Positions 26,561 to 35,538 of a DNA stretch of 59,535 nt are shown one piece after another. A program made the translations under genes and the position numbers. The number at the start of each line of letters is the position of its first letter. The first letter of the stretch is position 1. This DNA is from Acidobacteriota bacterium (lineage in GTDB: Bacteria > Actinomycetota > Acidimicrobiia > Acidimicrobiales > Microtrichaceae): assembly GCA_003577145.1 (NCBI GenBank), contig QEUP01000032.1, positions 1 to 59,535 on the forward strand, read 5' to 3'. Under the pieces are notes generated by a model. That model saw only the letters and a program-made list of their open reading frames with translations. It made no database searches and was not told the origin of the DNA.

Positions 26561-27709
26561 TCAACGGGCGGCGAGGATGTGGATCACGCAGACCGCCCCC
26601 ACGCCGACCATGTGGGCAAGACCGATCCGGGACCCTGGATGTTGGCGTGGTGCTGCCTCGCCGCGTAGCTGGCGGGTGATCTCGACGATCTGCCCCACTC
26701 CGGTGGGTCCGATGGGGTGCCCCATGGCGAGCAGCCCCCCTGAAGGGCTGACCGCGCATTCACCGCCGATTTCCCAGGCACCCTGCGAGAGGCGCAGCGG
26801 GGCCGTGCCCGGATCGCAGAGCCCCAGTGCCTCGATGTAGAGAAGCTCCTCGATGCTGAACGCGTCGTGGACCTCGAGCACATCGATCTCCTGCGGTGAG
26901 ATCCCTGCCTGCCCGAACGCCAAGGCGCCGGTCTCGGCAGTCAGCGCGGCATCGTGATCGTGGCCCGCTGCGTAGACCCGCTCGGTGCGGGTGACCGAAG
27001 CGAGGACTCGGACAGCTCGCGCCGGGTCGAGAGCGAGGCGATCGATTGCGTCGTCGGAGGCGACGATTGCCGCCGCCGCCCCTTCCCCGATGGGGCAGCA
27101 CTGGAGACGGGTCAACACGCCGGCCAGTGGCGCCTCACCCATCACCTCGTCGAGCGTGCGTGTTCGCCGGCGTTGGGCGTTGGGATTCAGAGCGCCGTTG
27201 TGGTGGTTCTTGACGGCCACGGCAGCGAGATCCTCGGCCCGGTGGCCGTACCTGTGCATGTACTCGTCAGCGAGCAGTGCGAAGTGGGCGACGGGGAGGA
27301 GTCGTGACGCTGTCAGGTCGCGTATCCCGGTCTTGGTGGGTGCCAGGTCGGGTAGGGCCGGTTTGTCGACCCCCAAAGCCAGCGAGACCTCTCGAATGCC
27401 GGACGCGACGTCGAGGCAGGCCTGGGCGAAGGCAGTCGAGCCCGATGCAGAAGCGTTCTCGACCTGAGCCATCGGTATCCCGGTGGCACCGAGATGGCGG
27501 AGCATCACGCGACCGCTGGCGAAGCCGAGGTTCACGTTGCCCACGAAGGATGATTCGACGTCCGCCCAAGCCATGCCGGCATCAGCGAGCGCCTCCCGTA
27601 CCGCGGTCAGCCCGAGATCCACATAGGGCGTCTCACTGCCGCGCCGGTATGGATGAAGGCCGATACCGACGACATGGACAGGTCGCAGATCCGAGAGGTC
27701 AGCCGACAT
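26561..27709 (-). CDS. Thiolase-superfamily protein (SCP-x/Ltp-like), nucleophile cysteine replaced by serine
   Basis: This 382-residue protein has the thiolase fold: VENASASGSTAFAQACLD, DEYMHRYGHRAEDLAAVAVKN, VLEVHDAFSIEELLYIEAL, and CAVSPSGGLLAMGHPIGPTGVGQI. The usual Cys of the (N/E)NxCxTGS loop is S87, so normal Claisen thiolysis is doubtful. It overlaps a DUF35 gene by 11 bp. In steroid side-chain degradation, Ltp2-type thiolase-like proteins join a DUF35 partner to form an aldolase that releases a ketone from a CoA thioester. A similar retro-aldol role is possible here but unproven. It probably acts in CoA-linked lipid or sterol metabolism. Confidence 0.85.
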   Translation of the reverse strand: MSADLSDLRPVHVVGIGLHPYRRGSETPYVDLGLTAVREALADAGMAWADVESSFVGNVNLGFASGRVMLRHLGATGIPMAQVENASASGSTAFAQACLDVASGIREVSLALGVDKPALPDLAPTKTGIRDLTASRLLPVAHFALLADEYMHRYGHRAEDLAAVAVKNHHNGALNPNAQRRRTRTLDEVMGEAPLAGVLTRLQCCPIGEGAAAAIVASDDAIDRLALDPARAVRVLASVTRTERVYAAGHDHDAALTAETGALAFGQAGISPQEIDVLEVHDAFSIEELLYIEALGLCDPGTAPLRLSQGAWEIGGECAVSPSGGLLAMGHPIGPTGVGQIVEITRQLRGEAAPRQHPGSRIGLAHMVGVGAVCVIHILAAR

Positions 27710-28166
27710 CGCGCGTCCCGGGTCCTGCCGGTGCGAACCGGAGCTCGACGATCTCGGTGCCCTCGCTGTCGGTGCCGGCCGGCGTCAGGACGGCCTGCAT
27801 CCTCAGCCCCGGCTCGAGGCACTGAGCCTCGGTCTCCCCCGCGCCGACCAGCAAGGAACGGATAGCCGGGCCGTCATCGAGCAGTATCGACGCGACCGTG
27901 AACGGAGTGGTCGGCTCCTGCAGCGGGTGGAAGTAGACCGTTACACAGGCGAGGAGGGTGCCAGTGCCCTTCAGTTCGGCCGGCACGAGCTGATCTGCGG
28001 CGGCGCCGCACCGCTCGCAACCGAAGTCCTGGGGAGGGAAGAACACGTATCCGCAGGCCGCGCAGCGGCGTCCGCGCAGCCTGGCCGCTGAGCCGGGAGG
28101 CCCTGCGGGGTAGAGGGTGGGCTGCGCGGAGATGGGCTGGGGCATGTCGGGAACCTCGGGCCTCAC
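27699..28166 (-). CDS. DUF35 OB-fold/zinc-ribbon partner protein
   Basis: This protein of up to 155 residues has a rubredoxin-like zinc ribbon (CAACGYVFFPPQDFGCERCG) followed by an OB-fold (GTGTLLACVTVYFHP, PFTVASILLDDGP). Such DUF35 proteins bind acyl-CoA and pair with thiolase-like enzymes, as with the overlapping gene here. Two starts compete. GTG 28166 has a TAGGCT box 9 nt upstream, and ATG 28145 has GAGG 8 nt upstream. I kept the longer form. The pair forms a two-gene operon on the minus strand. Confidence 0.87.
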   Translation of the reverse strand: MRPEVPDMPQPISAQPTLYPAGPPGSAARLRGRRCAACGYVFFPPQDFGCERCGAAADQLVPAELKGTGTLLACVTVYFHPLQEPTTPFTVASILLDDGPAIRSLLVGAGETEAQCLEPGLRMQAVLTPAGTDSEGTEIVELRFAPAGPGTRDVG

Positions 28167-28175
28167 GTCGCGGTC

Positions 28176-28181
28176 AGCCTA
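28176..28181 (-). promoter_or_regulatory. -10 box of the DUF35-thiolase pair
   Basis: TAGGCT on the minus strand lies 9 nt before GTG 28166. The rest of the divergent gap (28182-28377) shows no clear structure beyond scattered G/C-rich inverted repeats. Confidence 0.45.
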
Positions 28182-28377
28182 GGAGAGCGAGGTCGAGCGA
28201 CCGCAGGACCGCGGCGCTCAACTGGGCGATGCGCCACGCCGGCTCTGCCCCCGGCGCTGCTTCTCCCGTTGAGCCAGGCGGCTCCCGGAGAGTGAAACAA
28301 ACGCGCTCCGTGCCCTAAAGACCCACGGCGCGTGACCGATGGAGGCAGACCACACGGCGAGGCAAGGGACGAACCCC

Positions 28378-28584
28378 ATGAAGACCCGGCAATGCCCCAG
28401 GTGCGACGCTCCCCTGGTTGAGATAGCGATCCTCATCGACGGTGACGAGGTCAAGATGCGGTCGTGCACGGTCTGCGACAGCCGCAGTTGGCACCGCTTC
28501 GACCGCCCGACCGACCTCGGCGAGGTGCTCGACGGCCTGACCGACGAGACGGAGCGACGCAAGAACGCCGCCGCTCGGCGCTGA
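28378..28584 (+). CDS. Small zinc-ribbon protein
   Basis: This 68-residue protein has two CxxC knuckles, CPRCDAPLVEI and CTVCDSRSWH, 19 residues apart between the pairs. This is a compact zinc ribbon. A charged helix with TDETERRKNAAARR follows. ATG 28378 is preferred because AAGGGA lies upstream; an earlier in-frame start at 28339 has no such site. I recognise no named family; similar small proteins in Actinobacteria are uncharacterised. It may bind nucleic acid or another protein. It is transcribed toward the GT-C-like gene. Confidence 0.75.
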   Translation: MKTRQCPRCDAPLVEIAILIDGDEVKMRSCTVCDSRSWHRFDRPTDLGEVLDGLTDETERRKNAAARR

Positions 28585-28695
28585 TCGAGCAGGTCCCGCC
28601 CCGCGCTCGTCGCCGCCGGCGCGGGGGATGTGCCTTCGGTGCTACATGTGGCGCCCCCGGTGATGCCACCATTGTGGCCGCCACCTCGCACCACC

Positions 28696-31458
28696 ATGGA
28701 CACCACATCCCCCTCACCTGCCGATCTCGACGAAGACGACGAGCCCGTCGCGCCTGCCCCATCGGCGCCGCTTGCCGCAGAAGAGGTTGTGGCCGGACCC
28801 GAGCGGCCTGGCGGCTGGCGCCTGTTCCGTGCTCGGGCCGCTGCCCCCTGGGCCCGGTTCAAGCAACGCCCCGATGAAGAAAGGCGGCGAGCCGCGATCC
28901 AGGGCGCGACCACCGCGGTGCTGGTCACCGCGTGCTGCACCTTCGTCTTCTTCCACCTGCATCCCAACCTGATCTTCGCCGGGACCACGCCCGCGGGCGG
29001 CGACATGGGTGCACACGTCTGGGGGCCGGCATACCTCCGAGACGAGCTGTTGACCAGCTTCCGGCTGACGGGCTGGACGCCCGACTGGTACGCGGGCTTT
29101 CCCGCTTACCACTTCTACATGGTCGTCCCGTCCCTTCTCATCGTGGCGCTCGACCTGGGTCGGTTCCCGCTCAACCTCATCGGCCTGCTCGTGGCGGGCT
29201 ATCTGATCTACAGCGCCGTGGTGTCGGACAGCGGGCGTCTGGTCAGGACCGCCCTCGGTGTGCTGGCGGGACTGCTCCTGTTGATCTCGGTACCCGTCCC
29301 TTACGGGATCGCGTTCAAGATCGTCACGGTCCTCGGCGTGGTGTTCATGCCGCTGGCCGCCTATGCCATGGGCCGCCTGATGGATCTGAGGTTCCCCGGT
29401 CCGGCCCTTTTGGCGGTAGCCACCCTGCCGTTTCTCTTCGAGACCGTCGGCGACGCGGGATTCACCATCCTCGGTGGCAACATCGCCTCGACAATGGCCG
29501 GCGAGTTCGCCTTCTCGATCTCACTCACGCTGGCCCTCGTGTACCTGGGGGTTGTCGCCCGCGGGCTCGAGACCGGCCGCCACCGGGCGCTCGCCGCGGT
29601 CCTGCTGGCCCTGATCGGCCTGTGTCACATCATCCCGGCGTTCTTCGCGCTCATCGGTACCGCGGTGCTGTTCATCCTGCGACCCGGAAAGGCCCGCTTC
29701 GGGTGGGTGGCCTCGGTCGGCGTCATCGGTGGCCTGCTGAGCGCCTTTTGGATCCTTCCGTTCTACTGGCGGCGCGCCTTCCTCAACGACATGGGATGGG
29801 AGAAGAAAGGAGGTCCCCTCACGGTCCAGATCGGTGACCTGTTCAGCGACCCGGCAACGTTCTTCATCGACCTGCGCGACGGCCTGTGGACGTACTTCGA
29901 GTTCCTGTTCCCCTCCGACATGCAGCACATGGCGTGGATCTACGCCTTCGCGGCCGTCGGCCTCGTCCTGTCGTTCGTCTTCCGGGTACGTGCCGGGATG
30001 TTCCTGGCGATCACCGGCGTCATCACCGCGGTCGCCTTCGTGGTCGTCCCACAGGGCAGGCTGTGGAACGCTCGCCTGCTGCCGTTCTGGTACCTCTGCA
30101 TCTACCTGCTCGCCGGCCTCGCGGTGGCGCTGCTCGCCCGTGCCGCCGCCACGCTCCTCGCCCGTGATCTGCGAAGACCACTGCTCACGGTGCGGGCAGG
30201 CACGGCGGTGGCGGCGTTCCTGGTCGTGTTCGTCATCGTGAGCCTCCCCCTCCAGGCCCTGCCCTTCGGGAAGGTCGACGTCGGGGCGGCCGAGGACGGC
30301 GGCGACGTCTACAAATGGCTCTGGTTCAGTGCCGAGTCCTCCAACTTCGTCGACGGATGGGCGACCTGGAACTTCAACGGCTACGAGTGGAAGCCCTCCC
30401 GCGACGACACGTCCGACTACCAGGAGTACAGCGGGGTGATCACGACCATGAGCGAGGTCGGAGCCGAGTACGGCTGCGGTCGTGCCATGTGGGAGTACGA
30501 ACCCGATCTGAACCGCTACGGCACTCCGATGGCGCTCATGTTGTTGCCGTACTGGACCGACGGCTGCATCGGCTCCATGGAGGGGCTGTACTTCGAGGCG
30601 TCCTCCACGACCCCCTACCACTTCCTCAACCAGTCGGAGCTGTCGACACAACCGTCACGGGCCCAGCGTGACCTGCCGTACCGGGGCTTCGACATCGACA
30701 AGGGGATTGAGCACCTCCAGCTACTCGGCGTCAAGTACTACCTGGCGACCTCGGAGCGGGCCATCGAAGATGCCCGCGGCCATCCCGCGCTCAGCGAGGT
30801 GGCCACCTCGGGCCCGTGGGTCGTCTTCGAGGTCGCCGACAGCGAGCTGGTCGAGCCGCTGGCCAACCTGCCGGCGGTCTGGACCGATGTCGGGCACTCG
30901 ATCCACGAGTGGCTCGATCCCTCGGTCGACTGGTACCAGGACTCCGATGAATGGGATGTGTTCCGAGCGGTCGACGGCCCCGACGAGTGGCAGGAGATCG
31001 AGGTCGGTGAGGACCCTGAACGCGTGCCGGTGGCACCGACCGAGGTGAGCGGTATCGACGCGACAGGCGACACCATCTCCTTCGACGTCGACGAGGTGGG
31101 CACTCCGGTTCTGGTCAAGGCGTCCTACTTCCCCAACTGGAAGGTGCGCGGTGCCGACGGTCCCTATCGCGTCACCCCCAACCTGATGGTCGTCGTGCCG
31201 ACCGAGCGCCACGTCGAGCTCTACTACGGACGGACCCCGGTCGACATCGTGAGCATCCTCTTGTCGGTTGCCGGGCTCGTCCTCGTCGGCCTTCTCCTGG
31301 CGAGGCCCGACCCGGCATGGCCTGCTTCGCGGCCCTACGCCGGTGACCGCGAGTGGTACTCCGAGGAGGGTTCAGGAGTGTTCGACCTTCCCGCCGCGCC
31401 GGCCCTTCCCGCCGCGCCGGCTGTTCCCGCCGAAGATATCGCCGACGGCGACGAGTAG
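28696..31458 (+). CDS. Large polytopic membrane protein, GT-C glycosyltransferase-like
   Basis: This 920-residue protein has an acidic N-terminus, about a dozen hydrophobic segments up to residue 540 (first around 74-92), and a large exported C-terminal domain (about 550-860) with a final helix (VDIVSILLSVAGLVLVGLLLA). An aspartate in the first outside loop (TPAGGDMGAHVWGPAYLRDE) sits where GT-C enzymes carry their catalytic acid, and NWKVRGADG appears in the C-terminal domain. It probably uses a lipid-phosphate sugar donor to modify an exported glycan or protein. The downstream GtrA-GT2 fusion could make that donor. ATG 28696 lacks a visible ribosome-binding site; a GTG at 28630 is possible. 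Confidence 0.8.
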   Translation: MDTTSPSPADLDEDDEPVAPAPSAPLAAEEVVAGPERPGGWRLFRARAAAPWARFKQRPDEERRRAAIQGATTAVLVTACCTFVFFHLHPNLIFAGTTPAGGDMGAHVWGPAYLRDELLTSFRLTGWTPDWYAGFPAYHFYMVVPSLLIVALDLGRFPLNLIGLLVAGYLIYSAVVSDSGRLVRTALGVLAGLLLLISVPVPYGIAFKIVTVLGVVFMPLAAYAMGRLMDLRFPGPALLAVATLPFLFETVGDAGFTILGGNIASTMAGEFAFSISLTLALVYLGVVARGLETGRHRALAAVLLALIGLCHIIPAFFALIGTAVLFILRPGKARFGWVASVGVIGGLLSAFWILPFYWRRAFLNDMGWEKKGGPLTVQIGDLFSDPATFFIDLRDGLWTYFEFLFPSDMQHMAWIYAFAAVGLVLSFVFRVRAGMFLAITGVITAVAFVVVPQGRLWNARLLPFWYLCIYLLAGLAVALLARAAATLLARDLRRPLLTVRAGTAVAAFLVVFVIVSLPLQALPFGKVDVGAAEDGGDVYKWLWFSAESSNFVDGWATWNFNGYEWKPSRDDTSDYQEYSGVITTMSEVGAEYGCGRAMWEYEPDLNRYGTPMALMLLPYWTDGCIGSMEGLYFEASSTTPYHFLNQSELSTQPSRAQRDLPYRGFDIDKGIEHLQLLGVKYYLATSERAIEDARGHPALSEVATSGPWVVFEVADSELVEPLANLPAVWTDVGHSIHEWLDPSVDWYQDSDEWDVFRAVDGPDEWQEIEVGEDPERVPVAPTEVSGIDATGDTISFDVDEVGTPVLVKASYFPNWKVRGADGPYRVTPNLMVVVPTERHVELYYGRTPVDIVSILLSVAGLVLVGLLLARPDPAWPASRPYAGDREWYSEEGSGVFDLPAAPALPAAPAVPAEDIADGDE

Positions 31459-31461
31459 CTC

Positions 31462-32661
31462 GTGAGGCTGGCGCTGCGCCGATTCTTCGCGGTTGGCCTG
31501 CTGGTCACCGCGGTCGACCTGGGCCTGTTGTTCGGCCTGGTCAGTGGAGCCGGGTGGCCTCCGGTGCTCGCCGACGCCTTGTCTGTCGGTTGCGCCTCGG
31601 CTCTGTCCTACGTGCTGCATCGTTTCGTCACTCTCCGAGCCGGCAGGCACTCCGATCCTGCCCAGCGTTGGTACCACGACCCGCGCCGGGTGCTGCTCAC
31701 CGCGCTGGTCGCCGGTGCCGCCGACGTGGCCACGTTCGTCGCGCTGCTGGCTGTCATGGGCTCGCACAGCGTCGGCGCGCTGGTGTCGGCCAAGCTGGTG
31801 GCGCTGCTGGCCGCCTTCCTGATCCGGCTGACCGGGTACCGGCGCGTGATGGCGGCGAACATCCGCCGGGACCAGCATCAGCCACTGCACCGCGGTGTCG
31901 CCGCAGGCGAAGTGCGGCTGAGCGTCGTGGTGCCTGCGTTCTGCGAGGCGGAGGGCATCGGGGGTGCGGTCATCCGCATCAAGGACGCTCTCGACGGGCT
32001 CGACATCGACGGCGGTCACGAGGTCATCGTCGTGGACGACGGGTCGAGTGACGCGACCGCTGAGCTGGCCGAATCGGCCGGCGCCGACCGAGTCCTGCGA
32101 TTCCCGTCCAACCGCGGCAAGGGTGCGGCCGTCCGGGCAGGGGTTCAGGTCGCGCGCGGGCGGACGATCGCGTTCACCGACGCCGATCTCGCCTACCCGC
32201 CCGGACAGATCGCCGAGCTGCTGGCCAAGGTCGAGGAGGGCTATGACGTGGTGGTCGGCACGCGGCGTCACCCGGAGGCCCGTACCGTTGTCAGGACCAG
32301 TCGGCTGCGCCGGCTCGGAGGAGCGGCGGTGAACGTGCTGACCACGTTCATACTCCTCGGCAACTACAGGGACACCCAATGCGGACTGAAGGCGTTTCGC
32401 TCGGACGCAGCCAAGCTGGTGTTCACCAAGTGCCGCATCGACGGTTTCGCCTTCGACATAGAGGTCCTTCACCTCGTCGAGCGCTACCGCCTGACGCTCG
32501 CCGAGGTGCCCGTTGACGTCGTCTACGGATCGAGGTCGACGGTGAGGGTGACCCGCGACGCCTACCGCCTCATACGTGACGTGTTCAGGATCCGGGCGCT
32601 GGCCAATCGCGGCGTCTACGAGCTCGATGTCGACGGGGCCCCGCTGATCTCGGACCGATAG
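31462..32661 (+). CDS. GtrA-like membrane domain fused to a GT2 polyprenyl-phosphate glycosyltransferase
   Basis: The first 135 residues hold four hydrophobic segments of the GtrA type (FFAVGLLVTAVDLGLLFGLV, CASALSYVLHRFVTL). Residues about 150-390 form a GT2 domain: LSVVVPAFCEAEGIGG, VIVVDDGSSDATAEL, NRGKGAAVRAGV, AFTDADLAYPP (DxD) and DTQCGLKAFR. This GT2 matches dolichyl- or polyprenyl-phosphate glucosyl/mannosyltransferases. GtrA proteins usually stand alone or at the C-terminus of such enzymes, so the N-terminal placement is unusual. It could make and flip a polyprenyl-phosphate sugar for the GT-C-like protein ending 3 bp upstream. Confidence 0.88.
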   Translation: MRLALRRFFAVGLLVTAVDLGLLFGLVSGAGWPPVLADALSVGCASALSYVLHRFVTLRAGRHSDPAQRWYHDPRRVLLTALVAGAADVATFVALLAVMGSHSVGALVSAKLVALLAAFLIRLTGYRRVMAANIRRDQHQPLHRGVAAGEVRLSVVVPAFCEAEGIGGAVIRIKDALDGLDIDGGHEVIVVDDGSSDATAELAESAGADRVLRFPSNRGKGAAVRAGVQVARGRTIAFTDADLAYPPGQIAELLAKVEEGYDVVVGTRRHPEARTVVRTSRLRRLGGAAVNVLTTFILLGNYRDTQCGLKAFRSDAAKLVFTKCRIDGFAFDIEVLHLVERYRLTLAEVPVDVVYGSRSTVRVTRDAYRLIRDVFRIRALANRGVYELDVDGAPLISDR

Positions 32662-32691
32662 TTCGCGCTGCGCTGGATGTCGACGGGGCCC
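32626..32691 (+). repeat. 16-bp direct repeat spanning the gene end
   Basis: gatgtcgacggggccc occurs at 32626-32641 inside the coding end of the GtrA-GT2 gene and again at 32676-32691 after its stop, 50 bp apart. It may be the trace of a small duplication. Confidence 0.5.
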
Positions 32692-32708
32692 TCCACTTGA
32701 CCCCCGAG

Positions 32709-32714
32709 TAGGGT
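32709..32714 (+). promoter_or_regulatory. -10 box of manB
   Basis: TAGGGT lies 9 nt before ATG 32724 with no Shine-Dalgarno. Confidence 0.45.
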
Positions 32715-32723
32715 GACCAGGCC

Positions 32724-34076
32724 ATGGGTGATTACGACTCGGTCTTCTTGGCCTATGACGTGCGGGGGACCGTTCCGGACCAGCTCGACCCGGGCATGTG
32801 CCGTGAGATCGGCGGCGCCTTTGCCGAGTTCGCACGCCGTGAGGAGGGTGATGTCGACACGGTCATCGTGGCGCGCGACATGCGTCCCAGCGGCCTCGAG
32901 CTCGCAGCCGCCTTCGTCGACGGCGTCACCGGAGCCGGGGTGGACGTTCTCGACATCGGCCTGGCGTCCACCGACCTGCTCTACTTCGCAGCTGGAAGGC
33001 TCGACGCTCCCGGTGCGATGTTCACCGCTTCGCACAACCCTGCGCAGTACAACGGCATCAAGTTCTGTCTCTCAGGGGCCCGCCCGGTGGGCCAGGAGAC
33101 GGGGTTGGAGTGGATCCGGGACCGTGCCCGGCACGGAACCGAGCACGTCGTCACGCCGGGGCGTCGTACCGAGGCCGAGCTGCTGCCCGAGTACGTGGCG
33201 CACGTGCACGGCTTCGTCGACCTGGCGACCCTGAAGCCGCTCAAGGTCGTAGCCGACACAGCCAACGGCATGGGCGGTCTGGTCGTACCGGCAGTGTTCG
33301 CCGACCTCCCCTTCGATCTCGAGGTCATGTACCCGGAGCTGGACGGGACGTTCCCCAACCATCCGGCCGATCCGATACAGCCCGAGAACCTGCAGGATCT
33401 GCGAGCTCGGGTGGTCGAGGTAGGGGCCGACCTGGGGTTGGCCTTCGACGGCGACGCCGACCGGGTCTTCCTGGTCGACGAGAAGGGGGAAGGGCTCTCC
33501 GGCTCGACCACGACCGCCATCGTTGCCGCGGCCGTGCTCCAGCGGAACCCCGGGGCCAGGATCATCCACAACCTGATCTGCTCCAAGGCTGTGGCCGAGG
33601 TCATCCGCGAGGCCGGCGGCGAACCCGTGCGGTCCCGTGTCGGCCATTCCTTCATCAAGCAGGTAATGGCCGAGACCGGGGCCGCCTTCGGCGGGGAGCA
33701 CTCGGCGCACTACTACTTCCGCGACAACTGGCGGGCGGACTCGGGAATGATCGCCAGCCTGGTCGTGCTCGAGCGGCTCTCGGTCGCCGGGATCCCGCTG
33801 AGCGAGTTGCGCCGGCCCTACGAGCGCTATGCGGCATCAGGCGAGATCAACACGGTGGTGGGCGACCAGCAGGCGGTCATGGAAAAGGTCGCGGAGGCGT
33901 ACTCCTCGGGAGCGCAGGATCGTCTCGACGGGCTGACCGTCGACATGGGTGACTGGTGGTTCAACCTGCGGCCGTCGAACACAGAGCCTCTGCTGCGCCT
34001 CAACCTCGAGGCAAGCACGGACGAAGAGGTGGATCTACGGGTGGCAGAAGTCCGGTCGCTCTTGACCGGAGGATGA
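32724..34076 (+). CDS. manB: Phosphomannomutase/phosphoglucomutase
   Basis: This 450-residue alpha-D-phosphohexomutase interconverts mannose-6-P and mannose-1-P. The phosphoserine loop is FTASHNPAQYNGIKFC, the metal site is LAFDGDADRVFLVD, the sugar-binding loop is FGGEHSAHYYFRDN, and the phosphate-binding loop is LRPSNTEPLLRLN. It lies upstream of a Trm112-like gene and a phosphomannose isomerase gene, the usual actinobacterial arrangement, so mannose-1-P for GDP-mannose synthesis is the likely product. Activity on glucose phosphates is common in the family. Confidence 0.95.
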   Translation: MGDYDSVFLAYDVRGTVPDQLDPGMCREIGGAFAEFARREEGDVDTVIVARDMRPSGLELAAAFVDGVTGAGVDVLDIGLASTDLLYFAAGRLDAPGAMFTASHNPAQYNGIKFCLSGARPVGQETGLEWIRDRARHGTEHVVTPGRRTEAELLPEYVAHVHGFVDLATLKPLKVVADTANGMGGLVVPAVFADLPFDLEVMYPELDGTFPNHPADPIQPENLQDLRARVVEVGADLGLAFDGDADRVFLVDEKGEGLSGSTTTAIVAAAVLQRNPGARIIHNLICSKAVAEVIREAGGEPVRSRVGHSFIKQVMAETGAAFGGEHSAHYYFRDNWRADSGMIASLVVLERLSVAGIPLSELRRPYERYAASGEINTVVGDQQAVMEKVAEAYSSGAQDRLDGLTVDMGDWWFNLRPSNTEPLLRLNLEASTDEEVDLRVAEVRSLLTGG

Positions 34077-34144
34077 CGGGACGGCACCGTTGCACCCTGA
34101 ACGGTGGTAGCTCAACGCCGGTGCCCGCACGAGGGAGTGAGATC

Positions 34145-34381
34145 ATGGCCCTGGACCCGCAGCTTCTCGAGATTCTGGCCTGCCCCGAGGACAAGGGGCC
34201 CCTGCTCTACTTCGAAGCGGAGGACAGCTTGTACAACCCGAGGTTGCACCGTCGCTACCTCATCCGCGACGACATCCCGATCATGTTGATCGACGAGGCC
34301 GAATCGGTCGACGACGAGGAGCACCAGCGGCTCATGGCCAAGGCCGAGTCCGAGGGCATCGAACCCACCTTCAGCGCATGA
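34145..34381 (+). CDS. Trm112-like (UPF0434) small protein
   Basis: This 78-residue protein begins LDPQLLEILACPEDKGPLLYF and continues LHRRYLIRDDIPIMLIDEAES, the UPF0434/Trm112-like pattern. Only one cysteine of the usual zinc pair remains (CPEDKG), so zinc binding may be lost. Family members activate methyltransferases in eukaryotes and archaea; the bacterial role is uncertain. GAGGGAG lies upstream of ATG 34145, and its stop overlaps the next ATG. The position between manB and the isomerase is conserved in many Actinobacteria. Confidence 0.85.
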   Translation: MALDPQLLEILACPEDKGPLLYFEAEDSLYNPRLHRRYLIRDDIPIMLIDEAESVDDEEHQRLMAKAESEGIEPTFSA

Positions 34382-35415
34382 CGCGGTTCGTGGCCCCGCT
34401 GGACACCCTGGGGATGTTCTCCGCGGCGGCCGGGATGCCCGAGCAGATCGAGGAGGCGGCTCGGGTTGCGGCAGAGGTCACCGACCTCCCCGAGCCCGAC
34501 GGCATCGCCAGCGTCCTCGTTCTGGGCATGGGCGGAAGCGGCATGGCCGGCGACCTCCTGGCCGCGACTGCCGGCCCGTTCCTCCCGGTGCCGGTCGTCG
34601 TCAGCAAGGGCTACACGCCGCCCTCGTTCGTCGACGAGAACACTCTCGTGTTCGCTATCTCGTTTTCGGGGAACACCGAGGAGACGTTGAGCGCGACCGA
34701 GATGGCCGTGGGTGCGGGAGCCAGGATCGTCGCCATAGCAGCCGGTGGCGAGCTGGCGCATCTGGCGTCGCACTGGCACGCCCCGGTCATCCCCATCGAC
34801 GCGTCCATCCCCATGCCACGAGCCGGGCTGGGCGCGGTTGCCATCCCACCCATGGTCGTGCTCGAGCGGCTCGGGCTGTTCACGGGCGCAACCGAGTACG
34901 TCGGTCGTGCGGTCGACCAGTTGCGTTCGCGCAGGGATCAGCTGGTTCTCGACGGCAACCCCGCACAGGAGATGGCTCGCAGGATCGGCCGGTCGGTGCC
35001 CGTCATCTACGGGGGAGGCGAGATCGGCGCAGTCGCGGCGCTGAGGTGGAAGTGCCAGTTCAACGAGAACGCCGAGCTGGCAGCCTTCACCAACCAGGTG
35101 CCCGAGATGTGCCACAACGAGATCTGCGGCTGGGGCCGGGACGGTGACAGCACCGGGCAGGTGTTCACCCTCGTGGAGCTGCGCCATGACCACGAGCATC
35201 CCCAGGTGATGAGGCGCTTCGACATCATCAGCGAGTTGCTGGACGACCGGATGGCGGTCGAGACCGTGACCGCCGCAGGCGACGGTGAGCTGGCCCAGCT
35301 GCTCGACCTCGTCCTCTTCGGCGACTTCGTCTCACTGCATGCCGCAGTGGATGCCGGGCTCGACCCGGGTCCGGTGCCGGTGCTCGACGACATCAAGGCG
35401 GCTCTCAGGCCCTGA
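34378..35415 (+). CDS. Bifunctional phosphoglucose/phosphomannose isomerase
   Basis: This 345-residue SIS-domain isomerase of the Pgi/Pmi family interconverts fructose-6-P with glucose-6-P and mannose-6-P. Motifs are VLVLGMGGSGMAGDLL, FAISFSGNTEETLSA, IPMPRAGLG and KCQFNENAELAAFTNQVPEM with HNEICGW, which are diagnostic. ATG 34378 overlaps the preceding stop (ATGA). With manB and the nucleotidyltransferase at 11852 it completes a route from central metabolism to GDP-mannose. Confidence 0.93.
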   Translation: MTRFVAPLDTLGMFSAAAGMPEQIEEAARVAAEVTDLPEPDGIASVLVLGMGGSGMAGDLLAATAGPFLPVPVVVSKGYTPPSFVDENTLVFAISFSGNTEETLSATEMAVGAGARIVAIAAGGELAHLASHWHAPVIPIDASIPMPRAGLGAVAIPPMVVLERLGLFTGATEYVGRAVDQLRSRRDQLVLDGNPAQEMARRIGRSVPVIYGGGEIGAVAALRWKCQFNENAELAAFTNQVPEMCHNEICGWGRDGDSTGQVFTLVELRHDHEHPQVMRRFDIISELLDDRMAVETVTAAGDGELAQLLDLVLFGDFVSLHAAVDAGLDPGPVPVLDDIKAALRP

Positions 35416-35427
35416 GGCGGGCGGGGT

Positions 35428-35433
35428 TAGACT
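35428..35433 (+). promoter_or_regulatory. -10 box upstream of the ECF sigma gene
   Basis: TAGACT at 35428-35433 is about 105 nt before the GTG at 35539, leaving a G-rich untranslated leader. The same hexamer is found at secA and rmd. Confidence 0.4.
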
Positions 35434-35538
35434 GAAACCAGCCGGGGGTGTCATCCGCCCGGTCCGGTGATGCGAGTAGATGGGTGGAGTTGTGGGTTTC
35501 GGGGGAGACCTCTTGAACGGTATTGGGGAGCGTCGGCG

